Assembly: GCA_036490335.1 (NCBI GenBank)
Contig: DASXEB010000005.1
Coordinates: forward strand, 62,001-126,000
DNA from: Palsa-1392 sp036490335
Lineage (GTDB): Bacteria > Verrucomicrobiota > Verrucomicrobiia > Chthoniobacterales > UBA10450
Direction: 5' to 3'
DNA length: 64,000 nt
Shown: in pieces, positions 49,644 to 59,320 of the stretch
How positions within the stretch are numbered: position 1 is the first letter of the stretch
Layout of the letters: each line of letters begins with the position of its first letter
Program-made: the position numbers and the translations under genes
The notes under the pieces: generated by a model
The model's input: the letters and a program-made list of their open reading frames with translations, nothing else
What the model was told of the DNA's origin: nothing
The model's database searches: none

Positions 49644-50162
49644 ATGAAAGGGCGCGGGCCAATCTCGAATAACTCCCGCCCCATTCATCCTCAGGTGAAG
49701 ATCGGCCACGTCCATTTGAAGGTCGCCGATCTCGACCGCGCGCTCGCCTTCTACTGCGGCGTGCTCGGTTTCGAGCTCACCCTGCGTTATGGCAATAGCG
49801 CAGCCTTCATTTCCGCCGGTGGCTATCATCATCACATCGGGCTCAACACCTGGGAGAGCGCGGGCGGGAATCCGCCGCCCGCCGGCACGACCGGCCTTTA
49901 TCATCTCGCCATTCTTTACCCGACCCGGGCCGAGCTGGCCGACGCGCTCCGCCGGCTGCGGCAAGCGAACATTCCGCTCGAGGGCGCGAGCGACCACGGA
50001 GTCAGCGAAGCCCTTTACCTGCGCGACCCCGACCAAAACGGAGTGGAGCTCTATTGGGACCGTCCCAGGGAAGCCTGGCCGCGCACCAAGGACGGCACCG
50101 TTGCCATGTTCACTTATCCGCTCGACCTCCAAGCCTTGCTTCAGGAATCCGGCGGTCAGTAA
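49644..50162 (+). CDS. VOC-family (glyoxalase/dioxygenase-fold) protein
   Basis: A 172-residue protein. The first beta-alpha-beta-beta-beta unit is KIGHVHLKVADLDRALAFYC with GVLGFELTLRYGNSAAFI, and the second is HHIGLNTWESAGGN to TTGLYHLAILYPTRAELADA. Metal-ligand positions His, His and Glu (ALYLRDPDQNGVELYWDRPR) are present. It binds a small substrate at a divalent metal; the reaction is unknown. A degraded partial copy of the C-terminus lies at 51466. The island here has no uptake-like word. Confidence 0.82.
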   Translation: MKGRGPISNNSRPIHPQVKIGHVHLKVADLDRALAFYCGVLGFELTLRYGNSAAFISAGGYHHHIGLNTWESAGGNPPPAGTTGLYHLAILYPTRAELADALRRLRQANIPLEGASDHGVSEALYLRDPDQNGVELYWDRPREAWPRTKDGTVAMFTYPLDLQALLQESGGQ

Positions 50163-50218
50163 AATTCAGCTGTCAGGGCGGCGAAATGTGCGGCCTACTG
50201 CTGGCGCGCGATTCCTGC

Positions 50219-50552
50219 CTATTTCAAATTGTCGAGCTGCCGTTCGAAACCGGAGAGCGAAGTCTGTAACACCTGCCAGATGATCTCCAGGTCGAGCCCG
50301 AAATAATCATGCACGATGCGGTTGCGCAAACCCGCTATTTGTCCCCAAGCGATATCGGCGTGCCGGCGTTTGAACTCTTCCGGCAACCAGCGAACTGCCT
50401 CGCCAATGATCTCCAGATTTCGCACCACCGCATCAATCGTCTTTTCGTCCGCCAGGAATTCTTCCCGCCTCATATAGCGGGTGTAACGCCCGATCCGCGC
50501 CAGCGCCGATTCGAATATCCTCCGGCAGCAGCGCCGCGTCCCGCTTAGGCAT
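50219..50552 (-). pseudogene. HepT-type toxin (HEPN), frameshifted
   Basis: The 3' part from ATG 50473 reads MRREEFLADEKTIDAVVRNL and contains the HEPN RNase motif AGLRNRIVHDYFGLDLEIIW (R-x4-H). The true N-terminus lies upstream (50552) as MPKRDAALLP, but the frame that continues as IFESALARIGRYTRYMRREE is shifted by one base near 50515. HepT toxins cleave RNA and are neutralised by the MntA partner that lies just beyond. With the N-terminal helix out of frame it is probably inactive. Confidence 0.75.
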
Positions 50553-50809
50553 CGACTAACTCCGGCTCGATCAGTTTCCAGAGCGAAGGCTTGATCGCCC
50601 GGCGAGAGACAAGGTCAACAGGCCTGCCTAACAGTTGCTCTAGCTGCTCAGCCAGGGTGACAAAACCAATCCCGATCGAAGGATCGACTTCAACCAGGAT
50701 ATCGATATCGCTCTCGCCGACGATCTGATCGGCGCAGAGGAAACTCGGCTTGCAGTCTTTGTTTCGAGGCGCGCAAACGCTCCATTATTTCCTCCCGAGT
50801 CGCTGCCAT
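50545..50809 (-). pseudogene. MntA-type nucleotidyltransferase antitoxin, internally deleted
   Basis: The minus strand from ATG 50809 reads MAATREEIMERLRASKQRLQ and then AEFPL, and resumes in a different frame as VGESDIDILVEVDPSIGIGF and TLAEQLEQLLGRPVDLVSRR, ending TAA at 50545. The GSxARG segment of the minimal nucleotidyltransferase (MNT) active site is missing, and the two parts are out of frame. MntA silences HepT by adding AMP to a tyrosine. The stop overlaps the HepT start by 8 bp, the normal order for this pair. Confidence 0.75.
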
Positions 50810-50932
50810 CACCAGTTATCCTACCCCAGTTCCGGCGGAATGCGCAATCGCCGCACTCCATCATGTTCGATACCTCCTGTCGCCCCGTTTACTTTATTGC
50901 CAGTCATCGCAGGCGAAGCTAGCTTGACCAAC

Positions 50933-51154
50933 GTGAGCACAGCCCAAGAGATCGAAGCAGCTATTCGGATGCTCGCGAAATCCGAGCGAGATAAGCTTTT
51001 CCAGCATCTTCCAGAGTTGTTCCCTGAGTTAGCCGGCGACTCCCAGTGGGAGCGGATCATTAATGACTCCCGCCCGCTTCCCAAACTGGAAGAATTTTTC
51101 CGTGGCGCAGCGGCTGAAGGTGGCGAAGAGACGCTGGAGCCGGAGCGGCTGTGA
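50933..51154 (+). CDS. Antitoxin-like protein of a ParE/RelE-type pair
   Basis: A 73-residue protein from GTG 50933 (VSTAQEIEAAIRMLAKSERD). It is helical and acidic at its end (AAAEGGEETLEPERL). It overlaps the toxin start by 4 bp (GTGA), a hallmark of toxin-antitoxin operons with antitoxin first. I cannot match a DNA-binding domain with certainty; SERDKLFQHLPELFPE is typical of small addiction-module antitoxins. Confidence 0.65.
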   Translation: MSTAQEIEAAIRMLAKSERDKLFQHLPELFPELAGDSQWERIINDSRPLPKLEEFFRGAAAEGGEETLEPERL

Positions 51155-51414
51155 TCTCGACGACACGGCCCAGCTTCCGGTGGGCTTTTGAGCGGCTGGA
51201 TCCGCACGCTCAAGAAGCAGCGAGACGAGCTTACCGACTCTTTGCCGAGAATCCGTCCCATCCCTCTTTACGATTCAAAAAGCTCGAAGGGTTCAGTAAG
51301 GCTTGGTCGGTCAGGGTCAGTGAACAATACCGCGCCGTCGGCGAACGCATGGGAGACAAAATCATTTGGACTTGGATCGGCACGCACAACGAGTTCGATC
51401 ACCTCTTCCGGTAG
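51151..51414 (+). CDS. ParE/RelE/HigB-like toxin (87 aa)
   Basis: GTG start at 51151 overlapping the antitoxin stop. The product has RPSFRWAFERLDPHAQEAAR, then WSVRVSEQYRAVGERMGDKI and IWTWIGTHNEFDHLF, the usual pattern of the ParE/RelE-fold toxins (SVRVSxxYRA, then WxWIGTHxEYDxL). It probably inhibits translation or gyrase and is neutralised by its partner. Both genes look intact, unlike HepT-MntA next door. Confidence 0.78.
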   Translation: MISTTRPSFRWAFERLDPHAQEAARRAYRLFAENPSHPSLRFKKLEGFSKAWSVRVSEQYRAVGERMGDKIIWTWIGTHNEFDHLFR

Positions 51415-51465
51415 CGTCAAGATTCAGTTTCCCGATCTCGGCTTTCCGCTTTGACAAACTCTCAC

Positions 51466-51551
51466 CCCCCTACCTGCGCGAACCCGACCAAAACGGCATG
51501 CAGTTATATTGTGACCGTCCCAAAGACGCACGGCCGCGCACGAAGGATTAG
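51466..51551 (+). pseudogene. Remnant of a VOC-family gene, C-terminal part
   Basis: The frame reads YLREPDQNGMQLYCDRPKDA and RPRTKD then TAG. It matches the C-terminus of the intact VOC gene at 49644 (YLRDPDQNGVELYWDRPREA). It is a partial second copy separated from the original by the toxin-antitoxin genes. Confidence 0.75.
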
Positions 51552-51741
51552 ACCTCGTAGGCTCACGCACATTCACGCGCTCGCCGCCACGACAATCTCG
51601 TTTGCTCGGACCGTGTACAATGCATGATAATATCGCCGGCAATCGCCCGCCTTTGCGTGGGATCAGTGCAAGGCAAGTGAAAAATTGGCTTATGACTCAG
51701 GACGATGCTCGCCTTCAATACTATCTTTTATTTCGTGGAGT

Positions 51742-54700
51742 ATGCCCCGAGTCGTGATCGAACAAATTAAGGCTCGCCTAGGAAGCCAGAGAAACGCATT
51801 TGAGGAATTGTCATTCCAATTGTTTGCGAAGGAATTCGCTGGCCGCGGGCAGGCAGTACGTCGCGAAGGAGCCGGCGGCGACGCTGGATTGGAGGGGTTC
51901 ATCGCGGACCGAAAAGGCCGTGTCATAATAGGGCTCCAGGCCAAATATTTTATTGGTGACTTCAAAGAAGGATGGTGGCGGCAGATGGCAAGCTCTGCGA
52001 CGACCGCGCTAGCGTCCAATGCTCATCACCGCGCACTCGAGCGATATATATTTTTCACTCCGCTAAACTTCACCGAGAGCCAGCAGAGCAAGTGGAAAAG
52101 CTGTGTCACGAAGTGGGAAGCCTACGCGAAGAAACTCGGGTACACGAATGCGCCCGACTTTGTGCATTGGGGCCGTTCGCGTCTTGAGGGGTTGCGAACC
52201 GATCCAAAAAATCGAGGACTGCTCCTCTAACTACTTCGCGTATCCAAATTTCGATACAGCTCGGTGCTCCGCAAAGAACGCTTCTACAATCGCGGGCCTG
52301 CATGATCGTTATATTCCCGATCTTCATACCCCAACCGATTGCGAGGTCGCACTTCATCATTTTTTCCGCAGCCAGCTGCTCTGGGATGCATTTGCGGATA
52401 ACACGCGGGTAAATGCCGCCGAGGCCCTGTCCGCGCCGTGGTCAATCGACGCTTCCTGGCCACGCGCCCTTCGCGATACTGCCACGCGCGTTCGAGACCA
52501 GCGCGAAACAATAATTAAGGAGCTTGGAGATGGGTGTCACCTGCCGTTGTCGTTTTCGTGTCTAGGGGCGGAGGTCGGGGACTTTGACGACGCAGTAGGC
52601 CGGTTCGAGAAACAGTATTTAGATCAAGGGACCAATAATCCAAAAGAGGACCTTGAAGACAATGATGACTTGGAAGCTGCTCTTAAGGCGCAAATGGGCC
52701 ACCTCGGCAGTTTGGGAAACTGGCGCGGCTGGATCGACAGTGAAGGTAAATTGCCTGATTCGCAATGCTGCCTCGTCTCTGGGCGGGCTGGCACTGGCAA
52801 AACGCAGACCTTAGCAGAGATCTGTTCCCGATATGAGCTTGCGGGCGGGGTTGTCTTGTTCATGGAAGGCCGTCTTTTCACATCGGCGGAAAATCCTTGG
52901 ACACAGTTCTTGCGATGGCTCGATTTTCCGGGCGGTCAATGCGACTTTCTAGATGCCTTTACCGCTTTAGCTGCATCAACGCCTCTACCGGGATTAATCT
53001 GCATAGACGCGCTGAACGAAACGCCTCACCGAGAAGTATGGCGGAATCATCTTCATGACTTCGCAAGCGAACTTCGGCCCTACGCATCACTGAAGCTAAT
53101 TGTTACCTGTCGAACGGATTTCATCGACTCAACGCTGCCACCACAGCCGACTAGCTCTCCAAAGTGGGTCGTACTCGAACATAGTGGGCTTGGCGCACAG
53201 GTCGTTGAGGCCGCGCCAAAGTATCTTCGTGCTTATAACGTAAAAGGATATGGCAGCACGCCGTTTACTCCGGAGTTCACAAATCCACTTCTCCTCAAAA
53301 CATTCTGCGAGGCCTATGAGAAGGAAACAGTCCCATCCGGCAGCCTTAGTCTCGAGCGGATTTTGCGGAAGTATGTGGAGCGCAAGGCCGCTAACATTGA
53401 GGCAAGAATTGGCTGTGCCGCGTCTGTCGTCCGCGATGCTCTGCGTGATCTTGCTCAGGCGATTGCTGCGAGCGGCGCGCAAAGTCTGCCGGAAAAGGAA
53501 ACGCGGGATCTGTTGGATTCGCGGCATCCGGCACCTGACGAGAGTCGCAGACTTTATCCGGCCCTGCGTTCAGAAGGTATCCTGCACGAATTGCGTGACG
53601 TCGATCAGTTTGGTGAAAGGATTACTGTTCGATTCGCTTACGAGCGGATCTGGGATTACGTGCTTAGTCTGCATTTACTCCCGAGCGGAGGTGCGGTAGC
53701 GGATGAACTTCGCAGCCGGCTAAGAGACGCGATTTGGAGGCGTTCTAATCCCGGTCTGCTCAGCATCTTGGCAGTGAGACTTCCTGAAGGAGGACACGGA
53801 GAACTCCATGACGTAGCTGGCTTGCAGGCCGGGCAAAGCTATGAGTGTGACCGGGCGTTTTCCGACAGTCTCGCTTGGCGTACCCGAAGTAATTTTAGTC
53901 AGCGGGCGGAGGAGCTGCACACGCAAATAGCGCGGGGAGATCGCATTGACCAGCTAATTGCGAATCTAACTCTGGCGTGCCAAGAGGACCATCCCTGGAA
54001 CGGGGACCGCTTGCATGAGGAACTTAGCCGCATGACGCTTGAAGAACGCGACGACATGGACGCTAAAACTTAGGGATGGATTCACCGGACGGCTCGACTC
54101 CGGTCCAAGTTTTCTAATCCGCCTCGGATCAAGCGAAGGAGCTGATGCGCTATCAGATACCTCCGCGTTTCTGCTGGGAACCGCTTTGGCATGGCTACTA
54201 ACAACTACGAACGTTGACGGCCGCGCGCGGGCTGCGATGTCACTGGCAAGGCTTCTTGCACATCGTCCCGGCGTCGCGGTAATGCTTGTGCGGCGCTTTT
54301 CGGAAAATAACGACCCGTACGTTGTCGAGCGGGTCCTTTTTGCCGTCGCGGCTTGTGTAATCATGGCACAACCAAGCAAAGAGCTAGTGGAACTTGTTGA
54401 TGCAGTTTATACGGCTGCTTTTGGGGGTCCCTCAGTCACGCCGAATGTAATCATCCGCTATTACGCTTCCGTCGTCTGCGAAGAGGGCTCGCGAAAAGGA
54501 GCGCTCTCGACCAACATCCGTGTCGAAAAGTTCCGCCCTCCTTATATATCTATTTGGCCTCTAACGCTCACCAACTCAGAGGTCGAAGCTTTAGAGAAAG
54601 ACTGGCGAGCTAATACGGACTCCATGCGCGCGTTAGGTCGCTTATTGGCCTCGACAGTGACAGAGCAGATGGGAGGGTACGGCGACTGGGGCCGTTACGA

Positions 54701-55938
54701 AATGGGATGGCGGGTAGGAATGTTCCAATCCCAGCGACGCAACCAAGAACCACTCCAAGAATGGAACGCTCCCTCGTTCGACGATCGAGTTGCGCGCCGG
54801 TATGTCTTAAAACGTGCATTGGAACTTGGGCTAGATAAAGCGCTCGATGATGCGCCGCGATACGATCCTAACGTTGGGCGCGCCCGTCCTCCAGTGGAAC
54901 GACTTGGAAAGAAATATCAGTGGATTGCCCTTCACGAATTTCTAGGGTTTCTTTCCGATCACTATCACCCACGACCTGACTACGACGGCGTAATCCCTGT
55001 AGCTCTTACGCCGCAAGACGTCCATCTTGATTTGCTTGATCCGGTCCTCGTGCGTCAGGCGCCGCGAAGCTCATGTGACCACTTACAATTCGTTTCACCT
55101 CCACCGCCATGGTGGATAAACATATTAACGCCCTTACCTGCCCCGTTCGATCGCTCAGCTCGCGAAGAATTCGTCGCTTCGCGTGAGGGCCCGAATCCAA
55201 TACGGTTATTAACGCCACGCGACGGAAATGAAGCGTGGATGACCCTCAAAGGGCATTGGGAGTGGAGAGAACCTATACCATGCTATAGGGTCGGCCGAAT
55301 CATCTTCCCTCACACTGCCGTGTATCTTGGCACTTCAACTCGTATGCAGTACCGGCACCCATGCTGAACCGCTTCATTAGACGAATGCGGGAACCGGTGC
55401 TTGATGGGAACATGATTCCAAGGCCGCCCGAATATCATCGCGATTTGGCAGCGTTAGTTGCATATCCGTACGCTGCCGATGAATGCGCCCGACTCTGTGA
55501 ACATACACACGCGGGCTTAGAAGGCTGCTGGTTCACAACGGCCGATTACTCAAATCAACAAGAGGAACACGGCGCACTGAAAGGCGACATTCCTTCTCCG
55601 CAACTTGCGCGGCTCTTAGATATTCGCTGGTCCGGCGAATCGGTTACGTTCTCGCGAGCCGAGATCCTCGCGTTATCGTCGGTGATTTCGAATGGGATGA
55701 ACACGATGCGTGTCTTGCCCGTTTCGAGAGGATATGCGAAGCTCTACGCGAGGAAAATCTGCGTATTGTATGGAGGTTTTACGGATGGAAATGGATCTAT
55801 GGCGGTTCCGTTGAGCAGTCTCCTCAGAGAGAATACTGGGGCCTCTACACGCTCAACAAAAGGAATAAACCTGAGTGTGTCGGCGGTGCGACATGGATTG
55901 CTCAAGACCGGATCGTTGAGCAATTGCCTTGGCCTTGA
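51742..55938 (+). pseudogene. Avs-like STAND NTPase defence gene, broken by four frameshifts
   Basis: Joined over frames 1-2-0-2-1 this would be about 1,400 residues. N-terminal part (from ATG 51742): a nuclease-like domain MPRVVIEQIKARLGSQRNAF with RREGAGGDAGLEGF and IIGLQAKYF, a PD-(D/E)xK pattern. Middle (from about 52230): CLVSGRAGTGKTQTLAEICS is the Walker A (about 52779-52805) and GLICIDALNETPHR the Walker B. Long helical C-terminal parts follow, ending with IVWRFYGWKWIYGGSVEQSP and a TGA at 55936. Breaks are near 52230, 54050, 55350 and 55660. Avs proteins sense phage proteins and activate an effector nuclease. Here it is surely dead. It has no uptake-like word. Confidence 0.75.
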
Positions 55939-56075
55939 GTTATCAGGTTCTAGCAGCGTTCAAGACTGCTAAGGCGACTGGGTAAAAACCACTCGCGCCT
56001 GTCAACGAGGCCATCCGGCCAAAGCTGAACTCTGCGACGTTCTTTTATCAACATCCGCTAAGTAGAATCGAGACA

Positions 56076-56621
56076 ATGAACACACACTCCATTACCGCCC
56101 AGCCTCCCGCACCTCTTCCAGCCGATAACCTCGCGCGCAAGCCTGCGGTCGCTCGTCCCGATACCGACGAGGGGCTGCGGCATCTTGGATTGGTGGGTGA
56201 CACTTATACCATCCTTCTCGCGGGTGAGCAGACGGATGGCCGCTATTGCCTGATCGATATCCAGATTCCGCCGGGGGGCGGTCCACCGCCGCATCGGCAC
56301 GATTTCGAGGAGTCTTTCACCGTTCTGGAAGGGGAGATCGAAGTGACCTTTCGCGGTGAGAAATCGACCGTGCACGCGGGCCAGACCGTCCACATCCCGG
56401 CGAATGCTCCGCATTCCTTTACGAATGCTGGGCAGAGCGCGGCCCGGTTGCTTTGCATCTGTGCGCCCGCCGGGCAGGAAGAATTTTTCGCGCAGATCGG
56501 TGTGCCGCTTCCGACTCGAAGGTCGACTCCGCCGCAACTCAGCGAGGCGGAGCGGGCGGAGTTAAAGAAGAAGATACAGGAGTTAGCCCCGAGGTATCGG
56601 ACGGAATTGCTGCAGCCTTAG
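56076..56621 (+). CDS. Cupin-domain protein
   Basis: A 181-residue protein. The cupin motif 1 is PPHRHDFEESFTVLEGEIEV (HxH and E), and motif 2 is HIPANAPHSFTNAG. It therefore carries the metal-binding His/Glu set. The role is unknown; small single-domain cupins include isomerases and dioxygenases. The C-terminal tail is charged and helical (LSEAERAELKKKIQELAPRY). It lies between the broken defence gene and the 21-bp array. Confidence 0.8.
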   Translation: MNTHSITAQPPAPLPADNLARKPAVARPDTDEGLRHLGLVGDTYTILLAGEQTDGRYCLIDIQIPPGGGPPPHRHDFEESFTVLEGEIEVTFRGEKSTVHAGQTVHIPANAPHSFTNAGQSAARLLCICAPAGQEEFFAQIGVPLPTRRSTPPQLSEAERAELKKKIQELAPRYRTELLQP

Positions 56622-56831
56622 TTCGGACGCGGCGAGAGAGATCAGACATATGGTCAACTCCCCTCAAGAGCTTCATTGCCGGATTGTGCGACGCTTTAAC
56701 AACCAGGGAAAGGGTGGCAAGCTTTTTTTTGCGGTTTCTCTTTTTCTTTCGGCGGTGTTTGGACGCGTCCTTTTAGGTGCCGGTCGCTCTTGGCAAAAGG
56801 AGTCGACTGAATTCCGTTTCGCATTCGCGAA

Positions 56832-56999
56832 ATGAAATGCGCCGTGTGCGATCGTTGGGCGGACGATTCCATGTATAGAGGAACGAACTGGCGAATCGTC
56901 GCGGTGAGTTCATTTGCCGGCGTGACGATCTCGGGAGCTTGCGCGACCTGGCAAGTGGTGGACAACCCGGCCGACAATTTAGTGATGGCGGCTGATTAA
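56832..56999 (+). CDS. Possible small ORF (55 aa), low confidence
   Basis: Reads MKCAVCDRWADDSMYRGTNW with a hydrophobic SSFAGVTISGACATWQVVDN. It has a CxxC at the start and an AGAC-like site, but no ribosome-binding site and no family match. It may be chance. Confidence 0.25.
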   Translation: MKCAVCDRWADDSMYRGTNWRIVAVSSFAGVTISGACATWQVVDNPADNLVMAAD

Positions 57000-57036
57000 T
57001 CCGCGCGGCCTCATAGCGCACCTGCCAGGCAGCTCG

Positions 57037-57372
57037 ATCAGCAGGCGAGGCGTGTGGTTTAACAGCCGCGCCGCGCCGTTTCGCAGGCCGGGCATGTTCA
57101 CAAACATCGGAGGCAAACAGTTCGACATGCCTCGCGTGCTGGTCGGCATGCGCGGCGTGTTAACAAGCATGCGTGACAAACTGTTCAGCATGGCAGGCGT
57201 GTTGATCAACGTGCCTGCCATGTGAAACAACATGCGTGGCGTGCGAACAAGCATGCGACGCGTGCGCATCAACATGCGTGGCGTGTTTATCAGCAGGGCC
57301 GCCGTGTTAAACAATATGCGAGGCGTGTTTGACGGTTTGCCTCGCATGTTCAACAACAGGCCTGGCCCGCGA
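57037..57372. repeat. 21-bp tandem repeat, 16 units
   Basis: Units begin every 21 bp from 57037 to 57352. A typical unit is AACAACATGCGTGGCGTGCG plus one base. Since the period is a multiple of three, all frames are open over many units. On the minus strand the repeat reads as heptads of the type LINTPRM, LMRTRRM, LVRTPRM, within an ORF of 194 codons (56979-57563). No start signal or homologue supports a protein. The gap 56622-57601 otherwise holds no recognised gene. Confidence 0.92.
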
Positions 57373-57601
57373 GAGGACCCGAAGCGTGGTCGGCGCGATT
57401 TTCGCGTCGGACAAGATGTGCGTTCTGTGTAGCTTACGCAAAAAGCGGTGGGAAAGGCGGAAGTTTTCCGCCGTTCGGGACGGAGATAGGGACTTGACCT
57501 GCGCCTCCGGTGAAGTCCCAAATCGCGCCCCCACTCTCCCCTGCCGCCGGCGCACATTTCCATTTTGCGCTCGGCGCACTTCTGCGATAGATGTGCCGCG
57601 C

Positions 57602-59140
57602 ATGAGCGATCTGCCGGCTTCCAATCCTCTGCGCGAAGGCCTCACGAGCAAGGCCGTCCCCCAGCCTTGCGCGATCGTGATCTTCGGCGCGACCGGCGAT
57701 CTGACCCATCGCAAGCTCGTGCCCGCTCTATATAATATAGCGGCCGATGGCGAACTGCCGCCCGCCGTCGCCGTGATCGGTTTCGCCCGCCGGCCGAAAA
57801 CCGACGATGAGTTTCGCGCCGAAATGGAGGACGCGACGAGAAAATTTTCGCGACAGACGGTGCGCGACGATGTCTGGCGCGGCTTCGCCCAGTCGCTCTT
57901 TTATCATCAAAGCGAATTCGCCGACGAAGCCGGCTACAAAAAACTCGCCGAGTCGCTCGATCGTTTCGACAAGGAAAGCGGGACGCGCGGCAACCGGCTT
58001 TTTTATTTCGCGACCGCGCCGGAACAGTTCGAGACCATCATCGAAAATTTGCAGAAAGCCGGCCTGAACAAAACGCGCGAAGGCGGCTGGGCGCGGGTCA
58101 TTTTGGAGAAACCTTTCGGGACCGATCTGGAGTCGGCGCGGCATTTGAATCGCATCGTGCAGCGCGCCTTTTCGGAAGATCAGACTTACCGCATCGATCA
58201 TTTTCTCGGGAAAGAAACGGCGCAGAATATTTTGGTCCTGCGTTTCGCGAACGCGATTTTCGAGCCGCTCTGGAACGCGCACAACATCGATCACATCCAG
58301 ATCACGGCCGCGGAAACGCTCGGCGTCGAGAGTCGCGCCGGTTATTACGAAACCGCCGGCGCCCTCCGCGACATGGTGCAGAATCATCTCCTGCAATTGC
58401 TCTGCCTCGTCGCGATGGAGCCGCCGACCGATCTCGGCGCGAACAGCATTCGCGACGAAAAAGTGAAGGTCGTCAGGGCGATTCGCCGTTATCAGCCTGA
58501 CGAGATCGCGCGCGACGTCGTGCGCGGCCAGTACGGCGAAGGCGCGATCGCGGGCGAGCCGGTGCCGGCTTATCGCGCGGAGAAAAATGTCGATCCGAAA
58601 TCGCAGACCGAGACTTACGTCGCGCTCAAGTTGCACGTTGACAGTTGGCGCTGGGCCGATGTGCCGATTTACATCCGCGTCGGCAAACGCCTCGCCAAAT
58701 CGGCCACGGAAATTTCCGTGCACTTCAAAAGGGCGCCGCACGTTTTGTTCAATCGCGAATCGGAAGCGCACGATCAGAACGTGCTCGTGATTCGGATTCA
58801 GCCCGACGAAGGCATTTCGCTCCGGATGGAGGCGAAGGTGCCGGGAAGCAGTTTTCGGATCGAAGCGGTGAAGATGGATTTTCATTATGGCACCTCGTTC
58901 GGCAAAGCGAGTCCGGAGGCTTACGAACGGTTGCTGCTCGACGCGATGAGCGGCGACGCGACGCTTTTCGCGCGGCGCGACGAGGTCGAGCAGGCCTGGG
59001 CTTTTATCGACACGATCGAGGAGGCGTGGGCGAAAAAAGAAAACACGCCGCCGCTCGCAAGCTACCCGTCCGGCTCGTGGGGACCGGCGGAAGCCGACGA
59101 GCTGCTCGCGCGCGACGGCCGCGCCTGGAGAAGATTGTGA
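57602..59140 (+). CDS. zwf: Glucose-6-phosphate 1-dehydrogenase
   Basis: A 512-residue protein from ATG 57602. It has the dinucleotide-binding CAIVIFGATGDLTHRKLVPA near the N-terminus, the substrate and catalytic motif RIDHFLGKETAQNI and the conserved ILEKPFGTDLESARHLN. It oxidises glucose 6-phosphate with NADP. opcA is 181 bp downstream and pgl is at 41.3 kb, completing the oxidative pentose-phosphate entry. This gene has no exact dispersed word, only a TCGTCAGGG and a GCCTGACGA form near 58470-58503. An upstream in-frame extension (57329) is unlikely. Confidence 0.95.
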   Translation: MSDLPASNPLREGLTSKAVPQPCAIVIFGATGDLTHRKLVPALYNIAADGELPPAVAVIGFARRPKTDDEFRAEMEDATRKFSRQTVRDDVWRGFAQSLFYHQSEFADEAGYKKLAESLDRFDKESGTRGNRLFYFATAPEQFETIIENLQKAGLNKTREGGWARVILEKPFGTDLESARHLNRIVQRAFSEDQTYRIDHFLGKETAQNILVLRFANAIFEPLWNAHNIDHIQITAAETLGVESRAGYYETAGALRDMVQNHLLQLLCLVAMEPPTDLGANSIRDEKVKVVRAIRRYQPDEIARDVVRGQYGEGAIAGEPVPAYRAEKNVDPKSQTETYVALKLHVDSWRWADVPIYIRVGKRLAKSATEISVHFKRAPHVLFNRESEAHDQNVLVIRIQPDEGISLRMEAKVPGSSFRIEAVKMDFHYGTSFGKASPEAYERLLLDAMSGDATLFARRDEVEQAWAFIDTIEEAWAKKENTPPLASYPSGSWGPAEADELLARDGRAWRRL

Positions 59141-59179
59141 AAACGCCCGGTAATTTGCACGCCGCTTTGCGTCATTCGT

Positions 59180-59300
59180 GTCATCTCGAGTCGCGCAGAC
59201 GACGAGGGACCTCTCGATTGCAATCCGCGTTTCCTCTTGCAGGCGACGCGCAAATTGCAACTGAGAGGTCCCGCGCCGCGCTCCGCCGGCTCGGGATGAC
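59180..59300. repeat. Imperfect inverted repeat of about 121 bp, copy 2
   Basis: The ends GTCATCTCGAG (59180) and CTCGGGATGAC (59300) are inverted, and GAGGGACCTCTCGATTGCAA faces TTGCAACTGAGAGGTCCC. It is the second member of the element seen at 28190-28308, with about 70% visual similarity at the ends. It lies between zwf and opcA. Confidence 0.8.
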
Positions 59301-59320
59301 GAAACATCCGCCTGACGAAT

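Noticed and set aside
57329..57601. N-terminal extension of zwf
   Set aside because: It runs through the repeat array end and matches nothing in the family; ATG 57602 gives the normal start.
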